Origin: Streptomyces hyderabadensis
GTDB taxonomy: Bacteria; Actinomycetota; Actinomycetes; Streptomycetales; Streptomycetaceae
Assembly (NCBI RefSeq): GCF_020404845.1
Contig: NZ_JAIOJZ010000030.1
Location: 29,035-93,034 of the forward strand
DNA: 64,000 bases
Direction of reading: 5' to 3'
Under the pieces are notes generated by a model. It worked only from the letters and a program-made list of their open reading frames with translations. It made no database searches and had not been told where the DNA came from. Both the position numbers and the translations under genes were made by a program. Shown piece after piece: positions 8,451 to 17,377 of the stretch; the stretch's first letter is position 1, and each line of letters begins with the position of its first letter.

Positions 8451-8734
8451 CTGAGCAGTCACCTCTCGTGAATGATGGCCTGGTCAGGAGCAGCGATGCC
8501 CTGCCCTCCCAGCCCTACGCGTGTCGTCCTCCTATCGGGTTTGGTGAATCGATTCCGTTCACCCGTTCGGCCCACGCCGGCGACGTGCAAATGGTGCGCG
8601 TGGAGAGTGCAGTCAGCGCTTGTGTGACCCATCAACCAGCGGAAGGTCCTTCAGCCCGCGCTGCACGTCGGTCTGCACGACCACCACCATCACCGTGCAC
8701 CGCCGACCACAGCAGTGAACGGAATTCCGTCAGG

Positions 8735-8924
8735 AGCTGCTACCGGACGGGCGCTACGACGAGGCCCGGGGAACCGGCGCAGCGCGTACACCGGCCGGTA
8801 CACGGTGACCGGCAACCACCTGGACTACGTCGACGACACCGGCTTCACCGCCACCGGAGTCCTGCGGGACGGCGTGCTCCACCACGAACACCTCGTGCTG
8901 TACCGCGAGCTGGGGCCCGCATGA
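8735..8924 (+). pseudogene. Frameshifted Atu4866-like domain gene
   Basis: The open frame ending at 8924 reads NRRSAYTGRYTVTGNHLDYV and continues DDTGFTATG, then RDGVLHHEHLVLYR, typical of small Atu4866-type proteins. The preceding conserved part, RQELLPDGRYDEARG, is present in another frame at about 8738-8776, so one base is missing near GGCCCGGGGAACC. Further upstream only scattered resemblance and a stop remain. It is called a pseudogene by frameshift and loss of its 5' end. Confidence 0.6.
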
Positions 8925-8969
8925 GCGGAACCGGTGCCGTGCACTCGGGCGGCCACAGGGCCTCGGGGG

Positions 8970-9413
8970 TCAGCCGGTCGGCGTCACCAGCTCCGCGTTG
9001 GCCCGCTCGGTGACCAGGGCAAGGACGCGCCCGGCGGCGGCCAGGTCGTCGGCCGGTATCCCGCCCCAGATGCGGGCGGTGTAGGGGACGGTCTCCGCGC
9101 CGACGGCGGCCAACAGTTCGTGCCCCGCGTCCGTGGCGCAAAGGTGCGGGCCGTCGGCGACGAGCAGCCGCGCGGCCAGTAGCTCGTCGATGGTGGCGCG
9201 TATACCGGTCGTGTCGCTCTTGAGGGAGCTCCGGACCTGGGCGACGAGATCGTCCGGCGTCTGCGGGGCGTCGGCGGTGACGGCGGCACGCAGGGCGACC
9301 TGCTGCTGGAACGTCACGCCATGCCGGGCCAGGACCTGCTCCAGGACGCCGCGGGCGGCGTAGTGGGCCAGGGCGAGGGCGCGAGAGTCGGCAGCGGGTG
9401 CGGTGGTGGTCAT
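8970..9413 (-). CDS. Winged-helix regulator, MarR-like
   Basis: 147 residues starting MTTTAPAADSRALALAHYAARGVLE. The N-terminal half resembles a MarR dimerisation helix and the middle (KSDTTGIRATIDELLAARLLVADGPHLCATDAG) a winged helix-turn-helix. GGAGGA precedes the ATG at 9413. The start codon overlaps the stop of the upstream MarR gene as ATGA, so the two are translationally coupled. The family assignment is by shape rather than by a strong motif. Confidence 0.75.
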   Translation of the reverse strand: MTTTAPAADSRALALAHYAARGVLEQVLARHGVTFQQQVALRAAVTADAPQTPDDLVAQVRSSLKSDTTGIRATIDELLAARLLVADGPHLCATDAGHELLAAVGAETVPYTARIWGGIPADDLAAAGRVLALVTERANAELVTPTG

Positions 9414-9904
9414 GGTGTGGTCCTCCGAGTGCGCTCGTGGTGCGGCGGGGATGGGGCGAGGGGCACGTCGAGCAAGGCCGTCAGTTCGTCGGTGAACGCG
9501 CCCGTCCGAGGGGCGTCGAGGCCGCCGAGTGGCTCCAGCAGCTGCTCGAGGAGTTCCCGGACGACCACGATGGCCTGCCGCGTGACGGTCTGCCCCTCCT
9601 CGGTGAGAGAGAGCTGGACCGCGCGCGGGTCGCGTGGGTCGCGGGTGCGCTCGATCAGTCCGGCCGAGTCCAGGGCTCGGGCGAGCTTCGAGACGTACAG
9701 CGCCTCCAGACCGGTGTGGTCGGCGAGCCGACGCTGACTGGGCCGCTCTCCGCCACGCTGCATTCCGTGCAGCGACGCGACCAGTACGTACTGCGCGTGG
9801 GTGAGTCCCAGCGGAGCCACCGCGCGGTCGACCGCGACGCGCCACTTGTTGGCGAGCCGCCACACCAGGTAACCGGGCGTGGGGCCCGTCGAACCTTTGC
9901 TCAT
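9410..9904 (-). CDS. MarR-family transcriptional regulator
   Basis: 164 residues, with YLVWRLANKWRVAVDRAVAP at the start, a helix-turn-helix at SQRRLADHTGLEALYVSKLA and the wing at RTRDPRDPRAVQLSLTEEG. There is no Shine-Dalgarno before the ATG at 9904, suggesting leaderless translation. Direct repeats at 9919-9944 in its promoter are candidate operators. It forms a two-regulator operon with the downstream winged-helix gene. Confidence 0.9.
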   Translation of the reverse strand: MSKGSTGPTPGYLVWRLANKWRVAVDRAVAPLGLTHAQYVLVASLHGMQRGGERPSQRRLADHTGLEALYVSKLARALDSAGLIERTRDPRDPRAVQLSLTEEGQTVTRQAIVVVRELLEQLLEPLGGLDAPRTGAFTDELTALLDVPLAPSPPHHERTRRTTP

Positions 9905-9918
9905 GACAAATACAGTAC

Positions 9919-9950
9919 ATGGCTACTATCGCCATGGCTACTATATGGCT
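9919..9950. repeat. Direct repeats upstream of the MarR operon
   Basis: ATGGCTACTAT occurs at 9919-9929 and 9934-9944 (15-bp period), followed by a third partial copy ATGGCT at 9945. The stretch is AT-rich relative to its surroundings and lies immediately upstream of the MarR start, so it probably contains the promoter and binding site. The repeats are direct, whereas MarR sites are usually palindromic. Confidence 0.55.
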
Positions 9951-10198
9951 CCAGCTGGACACCACACCGATGACCACTGACCAGCAGTACCCGCCGCCCG
10001 CGTCCAAATCTCCAGCGACCGGCGTGCAGTTGAAGCACACCGCCGTGTACGCGAAGGGACGATCCGATCCAGTCGCAGCACTACGCCGCCCCGTCCCGGA
10101 CGAGCGGTCCGACGCCGTCATCTCCCGTCTGGAGATGCTCGACGTCACCTACTACGCCGACCTACGTCGACGACCCGGACCGGCACAACACGGAGGTC

Positions 10199-11060
10199 AT
10201 GACCCGGCCCTACGCCCGCCCTCAGGGCCCGAGCAGCTCGGCGAAGACAGTCCCATGCGATCGGCGGTGGCGGGGGCAAGCGCCCAAGGGCGCCGCCGTC
10301 GCGGCAGCGGGCAGTGTGGTGGGGAGGGGCCTCAGGCCCGGCTTCCTCACGGCCGATGCACAGGCGAGTCCCCGAGCACCGAGAAGTGGTGTGACCGGGG
10401 CGATCCCGTTCCTGGAGGGCGCCTTCGCACCGGTCACCGGGGAGCTGACCACCTTCGGCCTTGACGTCGTCGGGCGCATCCCGCACGACCTGGACGGCCG
10501 TTACCTGCGGAACGCGCTCGGCGTCGAGGACGTCCGCGCACACCACTGGGTGCTCGGTGACGGAATGGTGCACGGCGTCCGGCTGCGCGGCGGGCGCGCG
10601 GAGTGGCACCGCAACCGCTGGGTGCGGTCTTCGCAGGTGACGGCGAAGCTGGGTGAGACCCACCCGGGCCGGGTGCCGCCGGACGACTTCGCGTGCAACA
10701 CGCACGTGATCCCGTACAAGGGCCGCATCCTGGCGATGCAGGAAGGCGGGCCGCTGCCGTACGAACTGGACGGCGAACTCGGCACCGTGGGCCCGTACGA
10801 CTTCCGCTCCACACTCAAGGGCGCCCTTGCCGCGCACACCAAGTACGACGCGGCGGCCGACGAACTGCACGCGATCGCGTACTACCCCACCTGGGACCAC
10901 GTGCGTCACATCGTGGTCGATCGAACCGGCAGGGCAAGGCCGGCCAGGCGGATCCCCGTCGCGGACGCGCCGATGATGCACGACTTCGCGCTCACCGAGA
11001 AGTGGGCACTCATCACCACGATGACCCGGCGGCTCACCCGCAAAAGCCCGCACCAACTGG
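10199..11060 (+). pseudogene. Truncated carotenoid/lignostilbene oxygenase
   Basis: The frame from about 10400 to 11030 encodes the N-terminal half of a carotenoid-cleavage-type dioxygenase: IPHDLDGRYLRN, HHWVLGDGMVHGVRLRGG, HTKYDAAADELHAIAYYPTW and APMMHDFALTEKW. Two of the four iron-binding histidines (AAHTKYD and MHDF) are present; the C-terminal half with the other two is gone and the frame runs on antisense to folD. The conserved NGPNP segment is shortened to NALG. Family length is about 450-480 residues, and only about 210 remain. The 9951-10198 stretch upstream shows no gene I can support. Confidence 0.75.
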
Positions 11061-11124
11061 ACCAAAACGGTCGGGCCAGCAGGTTAGCCGCTGGTCGTCC
11101 ACGCCAAAATCAAGGGATACCTCC

Positions 11125-11991
11125 TCATCGGCCGGCCAGCCCAAGCTGGATGGATGCCGCGTCGACCGTCTGCGCCAGCAGGACTGCGATGGTCATGGGG
11201 CCGACCCCGCCGGGGACCGGCGTGATCAAGCGGGCACGAGTGCGGGCAGTGTCGAAGTCGACGTCGCCCACGTTGCCGGGGTTGTATCCGGCATCGATCA
11301 CGACGGCCCCCGGCTTGATGTCTTCGCCTCGAACAAGCCGAGGCCGTCCCACGGCCGCCACAACAACGTCCGCTTCCTGCACGATCGCGGCCAGATCGGT
11401 CGTACGGGAATGGCAGTAGGTGACAGTGGCGTCCCGGGCGAGCAAGAGCATTCCGACGGGCTTGCCGAGGATCGCACTGCGACCCACGACAACGGCGCGC
11501 TGACCTGCAAGATCGACCTCATACTCGTCCAAGAGCCGCATGATCCCGCCCGGGGTGCACGACGCGAATCCAGGCAGTCCGAAGCTCATCGCCCCGAAGG
11601 AGCGCATCGTGACCCCGTCGACGTCCTTCTCCGGCGCGATGGCCTCGAATGCCGCCCGCTCATCGATGTGAGGGCCTACGGGGTGCTGAAGCAGGATGCC
11701 GTGCACTCCGGCGTCCTGCGAGAGGGACTGGAGGGTCTCCACCAGCTCAGCGGTTGTAGTGGTGGCCGGCAGGCTGACATGTCGGGACTCGATGCCCGCC
11801 TTCGCGCAACGGGCCCGCTTCATCCGGACATACGTCACCGAAGCCGGGTCCTCACCTACCAGCACCGTTGCGAGGCAGGGCGTCACGCCGACACGTCGCG
11901 CAAGTTCTGCCGCCTTGCTCGACGTCTCCTCAACGATGCGTCGGGCAAGGCCAACGCCGTCCATGAGCCGGGCTGTCTGTGTCTGGGACAT
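11125..11991 (-). CDS. folD: Bifunctional methylene-THF dehydrogenase/cyclohydrolase FolD
   Basis: 288 residues, the usual FolD length, interconverting 5,10-methylene- and 10-formyl-tetrahydrofolate in the cytoplasm. Visible motifs are YVRMKRARCAKAGI with the catalytic Tyr/Lys pair, GILLQHPVGPHID in place of the more common VQLPLP form, PEKDVDGVT, CTPGGIMRLL and the NADP-binding VVVGRSAILGKPVGMLLL. The start ATG at 11991 follows CTGGAGGCGACC. The QHPV substitution marks a sub-group. It may be a second FolD copy; a core gene in this accessory setting is unusual. Confidence 0.95.
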   Translation of the reverse strand: MSQTQTARLMDGVGLARRIVEETSSKAAELARRVGVTPCLATVLVGEDPASVTYVRMKRARCAKAGIESRHVSLPATTTTAELVETLQSLSQDAGVHGILLQHPVGPHIDERAAFEAIAPEKDVDGVTMRSFGAMSFGLPGFASCTPGGIMRLLDEYEVDLAGQRAVVVGRSAILGKPVGMLLLARDATVTYCHSRTTDLAAIVQEADVVVAAVGRPRLVRGEDIKPGAVVIDAGYNPGNVGDVDFDTARTRARLITPVPGGVGPMTIAVLLAQTVDAASIQLGLAGR

Positions 11992-12111
11992 GGTCGCCTC
12001 CAGGCGTTGCTGACCACTCGCCCAGGCGCACGGCATCGACCGATTCGTCAGACCGCTCCCCGGTGGTGCTCCACCTCAGCGCCAGTCACGGCCCACGCAC
12101 CACTCTAGTGG

Positions 12112-12141
12112 CACTCTTCCGCTGATCAGGAGCGGGAAGTG
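12112..12141. terminator. Hairpin terminator between the serine hydrolase and folD
   Basis: CACTCTTCCGCT (12112-12123) pairs with AGCGGGAAGTG (12131-12141) around a 7-nt loop with one bulge. It lies just past the stop of the leftward-reading serine hydrolase gene, upstream of folD. Confidence 0.6.
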
Positions 12142-12152
12142 GAAACACCCAC

Positions 12153-13304
12153 TCAGGGCAGTTGGTCGTAAACGGCTTGCACGTAGGCGGCGCTGCGGTC
12201 GGAGCCGAGGAGGCCCGGTCCCATCTTGTTCATGACGTAGGAGATGGTCATGCGCCGGTCGAGATCCGCGATGATCATCGAACCGCCCCAACCACCCCAG
12301 AACGCGACCCTGCCGTCGGGAACCCAGGGCAGAGTGGCCTTCTTCGGCAATGCGAAGCCGATACCCCAGCGCACCGGCAGGCCGTTGACGAGGTCGACGC
12401 CGTCGGACTGCACGTCGAAGACGAAGTCGATCGTCTTCTCACCGAGCAGCCGGACGCCGTCGACCTCGCCGCCGCGGGCAAGCGCGGACAGGATGCGCGC
12501 GGCGGAACGGGCGTTGCCATGGCCGTTCGCCGCGCCGATGTCCGCGGCCCGCCACGCCGGGGTGTTCGCGATTTCCGGCGCCACCGCAGGGCCGGTCAAG
12601 GTCTTGTGGGCGGGAGAGTCCGTCCCGGCCGCTGCCCCCGTCGCCGCTGGGACGGAGGGCCACGGGGGCGGCGGCACTATGTCCGCGACCCGTGTCCAGT
12701 CTGCCCTGGCCGCGCCAATCTGGAAGTCCGCTCCCAGCGGGCGGGCGATCTCCTCGGCGACGAACTGCCGCAGGGACCGGCCGGTGATCCTGTGCACGAG
12801 TTCCCCGATGAGGTGCCCGTAGTTCATCACGTGATAGCCGGAGGCAGTGCCCGGCTTCCACCACGGAGCCTGCGCGGCCATCCTGGCCGCGGCCCCGCGC
12901 GCGTCGTACAGGTCCTCCACGGTCGCCGGCTGCTCGAGCCCTGAGACACCTGAGGTGTGAGAGAGCAGATGACGGACTTCTACCTCCCGCTTGCCGGCCG
13001 CGGCGAACTCGGGCCAGTACCGGGCCACCGGCGCGTACACGTCGAGTTCGCCACGGTCCACCAGCATGAGCGCGGCAAGGCTGGTGACGGTCTTCGTGAT
13101 CGACCATACGTTGGTGAGGGTGTTCTCCTCCCAGGCGGTGGTGCGGGCGGCATCACGGTGGCCGCCCCACAGGTCCACCACACGCTCACCGTCGATGTCC
13201 ACGACCAGCGAGGCGCCGATCTCCTCACCTGATGCGATGTTCTGCCGCAGTGACTCCCGTAGTCCGGCGAAACGGGGCTCGGAGGTGCCGTGGAGTGTGG
13301 TCAT
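12153..13304 (-). CDS. Serine hydrolase of the class C beta-lactamase/esterase family
   Basis: 383 residues, the length of EstB-type esterases with the penicillin-binding fold. The SxxK motif is SITK, in NVWSITKTVTSLAALML near residue 68. Further conserved parts are HLLSHTSGVSGL, GYHVMNYGHLIGELVHR (the Tyr-motif region) and the glycine-rich FWGGWGGSMIIADLD near the end. No signal peptide is seen, so a cytoplasmic esterase is more likely than a secreted beta-lactamase. The ATG at 13304 follows AAGGACAG. The upstream gap to the MerR gene (13305-13546) holds no gene. Confidence 0.92.
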   Translation of the reverse strand: MTTLHGTSEPRFAGLRESLRQNIASGEEIGASLVVDIDGERVVDLWGGHRDAARTTAWEENTLTNVWSITKTVTSLAALMLVDRGELDVYAPVARYWPEFAAAGKREVEVRHLLSHTSGVSGLEQPATVEDLYDARGAAARMAAQAPWWKPGTASGYHVMNYGHLIGELVHRITGRSLRQFVAEEIARPLGADFQIGAARADWTRVADIVPPPPWPSVPAATGAAAGTDSPAHKTLTGPAVAPEIANTPAWRAADIGAANGHGNARSAARILSALARGGEVDGVRLLGEKTIDFVFDVQSDGVDLVNGLPVRWGIGFALPKKATLPWVPDGRVAFWGGWGGSMIIADLDRRMTISYVMNKMGPGLLGSDRSAAYVQAVYDQLP

Positions 13305-13546
13305 GATGCGCTGTCCTTGGTCGACGGTGTCGGGTGGTCGGCCCCTCTGTGCCCCGTGGGCGAGACGGATGCCCTGTGCGGGGTACGCCGCCGAGGCGAC
13401 TCCGGTGGGTGTGGCCGACGCCGTCAGTCTCCGAGGCTGACACCGGTGTGAAGGTCAAGCGCTGCAGGTCCCGGCACTTTCCGGCGCTGTCGTGCGCCGT
13501 GCCGCACGGTGATCGTCTGTGAGGCGCGGCGCGCTCCAGGCGTGCT

Positions 13547-13948
13547 CTACGCGCTCTGCGCGCTCTGCACCTGTTCCTGCTGCCCGTTGGTCTCGCGCAG
13601 AGCAGTGAGGTAGTCGGCGATCGCGTCCCGGTTGCGGGTCAGGCAGTCGATGCGTGCCGTGAGCCGGGCCTGTTCGGCTTCCAGGAGCGCGACCATCTCG
13701 GCTGTCAGACCGGAGAAGCGGATGCCGCTGTGCGGGGTGGGAATGCACGGCAGGATCTGCTTGATGAGGCGGGTCGGCAGACCGGCCGTCAGGAGGTCCC
13801 GAATCTGGGCGATCCGTCCCAGAACGCTTTCGTCGTACTCCCGGTAGCCGTTCTCGGAACGGCCGGGCACGATCAGCCCCTGTTGTTCGTAGTACCGCAG
13901 CAGGCGCGGGGTGGTTCCCGAGCGCTGAGCCGCCTCTCCGATGCGCAT
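13547..13948 (-). CDS. MerR-family transcriptional regulator
   Basis: 133 residues with the MerR N-terminus MRIGEAAQRSGTTPRLLRYY, the wing YEQQGLIVPGRSENGYREYD and a dimerisation helix from LLEAEQARLTARIDCL. The start ATG at 13948 is fixed by the family N-terminus; no strong ribosome-binding site is seen. It is divergent from the esterase gene at 14209 with about 260 bp between, suggesting joint control. The two cysteines (ILPCIP and IDCLTR) do not form a known metal site. Confidence 0.92.
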   Translation of the reverse strand: MRIGEAAQRSGTTPRLLRYYEQQGLIVPGRSENGYREYDESVLGRIAQIRDLLTAGLPTRLIKQILPCIPTPHSGIRFSGLTAEMVALLEAEQARLTARIDCLTRNRDAIADYLTALRETNGQQEQVQSAQSA

Positions 13949-14068
13949 GTGTTCGATTCTAGGCCGGATGGACGTCTTGGCCGGGCAGGCAGGTTTTCGC
14001 TGGTTCGGCCACGGCTGCTCAGGCGGGTCCAGGTGGCGCCCGGCCAGGCTGTGACCTGCGCAATTTGA

Positions 14069-14196
14069 CCTTGCCATCAGTGTCAGGGACGGAGACTGAC
14101 TGCGTTGGCGAGGTCCCCGTCCGGCGGCGAACCCCACCCGCGGTGCTGTGCCGTGAGACCACACCGGGGCCGCGCGATCAGTGACCGATCAGTGAC
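14069..14196. promoter_or_regulatory. Divergent MerR/esterase control region
   Basis: CCTTGCCATCAGTGTCAGGG (14069-14088) is an imperfect dyad and overlaps a TTGACC hexamer that could be a -35 element. A perfect direct repeat GATCAGTGAC at 14176-14185 and 14187-14196 lies just before the esterase start. Either could bind the MerR regulator, whose sites are typically dyads within promoters. This is inference. Confidence 0.4.
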
Positions 14197-14208
14197 ATCA
14201 CGAAAGAC

Positions 14209-15147
14209 ATGAGCACCATGAACTTGACACCAAAGGCCGCGGCACTGCTGGAACGCTGGGTGCAGGCAGCCAGTGACATCGGTCCCGCGCTCGCCGGGGA
14301 AGGCGACCTCACCTGGACGGAAGTGCGGGACAGCTACGGCAAGCAGCTCGCCGCCGCCCTTCCCGCGCCGCACGGCGTGAGCTTCGAGAGGGTCGAGCTC
14401 GATGGCGTGCCGACCATGCTGGTGGTGCCGGACGAGGTGACCGATGACCGGGCACTTTTCTACATCCACGGGGGAGGCTACGTACATGGCGCGGTCGAGG
14501 CATATGTCGGGCTGGCCGGCCACTACGCCAAGCGCCTGGGCGCACGGGTCTACGTTTCTGACTACCGACAGGCCCCGGAACACCCGTTCCCGACCCCCAT
14601 CGACGACGTGTTCACCGCCTACCGGGCACTCCTTGCGGCCGGAACCGCCCCCGGGAAGATCGCGGTCTCGGGTGACTCCGCCGGGGGCGCGATGGTGATC
14701 ACCATCATGCGCAAGGCACGCGACGCGGGCCTGCCGCTGCCCGTGGCCGGCGTGGCCATCTCGCCCTGGGCCGACCTGACGCACTCCGGCCCCTCGGTGC
14801 GCAGCCGCGCCGGCATCGACCCGCTGTGCACCGGTGAGTTCCTGGACGACCTCGCTCGTGCCTTCCTGGGCGACGCGCTGGCAACCGATCCAGACGCCTC
14901 CCCCGTCTTCGCCGAGGTGCGTGGTCTGGCCCCGACTCTGATCCAGATGGGCGAGAACGAAGTGATGCTCAGCGGCGCCATCACGCTCGCCGGACGGCTC
15001 GCCGAACAACGCGTCCGCACCACCCTTGAGGTCTGGCCCCGCATGTTCCATGTCTGGCACATGCTGGCCGGGCACATGGCCGAGTCCGACGAGGCCCTCG
15101 ACAACGCGGTCTCCTTCATCACCCGGGAGTACGAGCGAGCACGTTGA
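14209..15147 (+). CDS. Alpha/beta-hydrolase esterase, HSL family
   Basis: 312 residues. The oxyanion motif FYIHGGGYVHG and nucleophile motif VSGDSAGGAM are those of hormone-sensitive-lipase-type esterases, with a DYRQAPEHPFPTPIDDV segment between. The catalytic histidine is probably in RMFHVWHM. The acid position reads MGENEVML, with Glu or Asn where DxE is common. No signal peptide; a cytoplasmic carboxylesterase of unknown substrate. The gene is divergent from the MerR regulator, its probable controller. Confidence 0.92.
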   Translation: MSTMNLTPKAAALLERWVQAASDIGPALAGEGDLTWTEVRDSYGKQLAAALPAPHGVSFERVELDGVPTMLVVPDEVTDDRALFYIHGGGYVHGAVEAYVGLAGHYAKRLGARVYVSDYRQAPEHPFPTPIDDVFTAYRALLAAGTAPGKIAVSGDSAGGAMVITIMRKARDAGLPLPVAGVAISPWADLTHSGPSVRSRAGIDPLCTGEFLDDLARAFLGDALATDPDASPVFAEVRGLAPTLIQMGENEVMLSGAITLAGRLAEQRVRTTLEVWPRMFHVWHMLAGHMAESDEALDNAVSFITREYERAR

Positions 15148-15741
15148 GCCTGCAGCACCCCACCACGCGTCCCGGTCCTGAGCCTGCCCGGCACGTGGGG
15201 TGATCTTCATCCGCCACGGGGTTGCCAGCGGGCCGACCACGGCAAACCGACACGGTGACCTGCACGGACACAGGGACGTTTCGGCGGGCCTCCCAACAGT
15301 CGGCACGCCCCTTGGCACAACAGATTGGCGCACCTTTACGGCAACCCTTCGTGCTGGTCGACTGAGGCATGCGGGTCACGCCGTTCGGACGGGGACTAGC
15401 ACGAATCCGGTGTTCACCACTCGCTTGGGCTGCGGTCGCGCCGTCTGCAGGTCCCAGCCTGGACCGCGTCCAGGATCGCGGTCCAGGAGGCGGCACCTGG
15501 CTCCAACAGGGCGACAAAGGAGTACGGCCACGCCTCCCTCTGGGCAGCAGCAGGCAGCAGACTCACCCTCACGGCCTTCGTCTTGGTCACGTGCACCTCG
15601 GTCGGAGTACATGATCAGACGAAGGCCGTTTCTGCATCCGGTGATTGTCGGGCTTACGATCAAGTTCGACGGCCGTTCGAGGCCCACACGGGGGCTTTCC
15701 CGGCGATCGCCTGCCCGACAGCACCAGCCGACCGGCGCCCC
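15148..15741. other. Gap without a supported gene
   Basis: 594 bp between the esterase and the IS630 relic. Short open frames exist on both strands, one on the minus strand around 15414-15596 with coding-like composition, but none has a ribosome-binding site or a recognisable family. It is probably decayed sequence. Confidence 0.5.
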
Positions 15742-16610
15742 CTAGTCTTCTGAGTCAGGAATGCTGTTCAGACAGTTGGCGAGGCGTTCGAGGATCTCGT
15801 CCGCGGTCTTGGTCCAAACGCAGGGCTTGGGGTCGGTGTTCCATGAGGCGATCCAGGCACGGATGTCCTTCTCCAGTGCCTGGACGCTCTTGGGGACCCC
15901 GCGTCGTATCTGCTTGTTCGTCAGCTCCGCGAACCAGCGTTCCACCAGGTTGAGCCAGGACGATCCGGGTGGGGTGAAGTGCAGGTGGAAGCGGGAGTGG
16001 GCGACCAGCCAGGCCTTGCTCGCCGGGGTCTTGTGGGTGGCGTAGTTGTCCAGCACCAGGTGCACGTCCAGGTCCGCCGGGATCTCTTGGTCGAGTTTGA
16101 TCAGAAATTTCTTGAACTCCTCGGCCCGGTGCCGGTGGTGCAGGGAGCCGATCACCTTGCCGGTGGCCATCTTGAGTGCGGCGAACAGCGTAGTGGTGCC
16201 CGACCGTACGTAGTCGTGGGTGGGGCGCTGCGGGATGCCAGGCATCATCGGCAGCACCTGCTGGGAGCGGTCAAAAGCCTGGATTTGTGACTTCTCGTCG
16301 ACGCAGAACACCAGAGCGCGTTCGGGGGGCCAGATACAGGCCGACGACGTCGTGGACCCTGTCGATGAAGTACGGGTCTGTGGACAGCTTGAACGTCTCG
16401 GTGCGGTGCGGTTGCAGGCCGAAGGCCCGCCAGATCCGTGACACAGTCGACTGCGACAGGCCCGTCTCATTGGCCATGGCCCGTGTCGACCAGTGCGTGG
16501 CGTTCTTCGGGGTCGACTCCAGCGTCCGCTTCACCACCGCGGCGACCTGCTCGTCGGCCACTGTCCTCGGGCCGCCCGTGTGCGGCATGTCGCCCAGGCC
16601 TGGACGGGCC
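15742..16610 (-). pseudogene. IS630-family transposase, truncated and frameshifted
   Basis: The minus strand encodes an IS630 DDE transposase in two frames. The upstream part includes a helix-turn-helix (MANETGLSQSTVSRIWRAFG) and the downstream part the DDE core: ALVFCVDEKSQIQAFDRSQ, HLVLDNYATHKTP and GSSWLNLVERWFAEL. The two parts join at a run of six C on the minus strand (about 16327), where a +1 shift or a 2-base loss is needed to read through. The usual 80-100 N-terminal residues are missing beyond about 16610, and no terminal repeats are seen. A dead relic is likelier than a programmed frameshift. Confidence 0.85.
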
Positions 16611-16823
16611 CGACCACAAACCCGACCGTGGGCCCGATCACGGGTTCACGGCAGGATGTACGGGGTGTTCACGAGAGCGCCTGGCCAGGCACGCCTCGAC
16701 GCCTTGAAGGTCTCTTCCCGCAGACCGAGTGATCGTTCCCCGCCGAATCCCCATCGTCCGTTGCGAGTTGGGATATGCGCTGACCGCTTGATCACTGGGC
16801 TGTCTTGCGAACAGACTGCGCCA

Positions 16824-17357
16824 GTGATTTCCGACCTGCCTGCCTTCCGCTACCACCCTGATCCGCTCGCCAGCGGATCCATCCGTGAAAGCGCCGAGAG
16901 CTGTGCCTGCTGCAACCGCGCCACAGGGTGGATCTACACCGCGTCCTTCTGCACCGTCCAGGAGGTCGGCGGGCGCTTCTGACCCTGGTGCATCGCAGAC
17001 GGCAGCGCGGCCGAGCGGTTCGCCGGCGAGTTCATCGACTCTTGCGGACTCGACGGCGTCAGCGAGGAGACTCTGCGCGAGGTCACCCGCCGCACCCCCG
17101 GCTTCCATGCCTGGCAGGACCCGCATTGGTTCGTCCACTGCCACGAGGCAGCCGCGTTCATCGGCGAGGTCGGCTACAGCGAACTGGTAGCCCACCCGGA
17201 CGCTCTCGATCAACTCCGACACGACCTGCGCCTCGGTGGCTGGCATGACGCAGCCCAAGTCGAGCAGTTCCTCACCCACCTCGGCGGAGGCGCCACCGCG
17301 ATGCTCTTCCGCTGCACCACGTGCTGCGCCCATCTCGCCTACGCCGACGCCTCATAA
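16824..17357 (+). pseudogene. CbrC-family protein with an in-frame TGA
   Basis: From GTG at 16824 the frame reads LPAFRYHPDPLASGSI, then CACCNRATGWIYTASF and VQEVGGRF. A TGA at 16980-16982 follows, and the same frame continues PWCIADGSAAERF to a normal TAA at 17357, ending with CTTCCAHLAYADAS. CbrC-family proteins have CPWC at this place, so the TGA sits exactly on the first Cys codon of a presumed zinc-binding pair. 177 codons in all, family-typical. One base change (TGC to TGA) explains it. It is probably inactive. CbrC of E. coli is linked to colicin tolerance, which fits the immunity-like neighbours. Confidence 0.8.
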
Positions 17358-17377
17358 CGGCGCCCTTGCGTCAGGGG

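Noticed and set aside
15742..16610. IS630 transposase with a programmed frameshift
   Set aside because: The N-terminal part is missing and no terminal repeats are visible, so a dead relic is the simpler reading.
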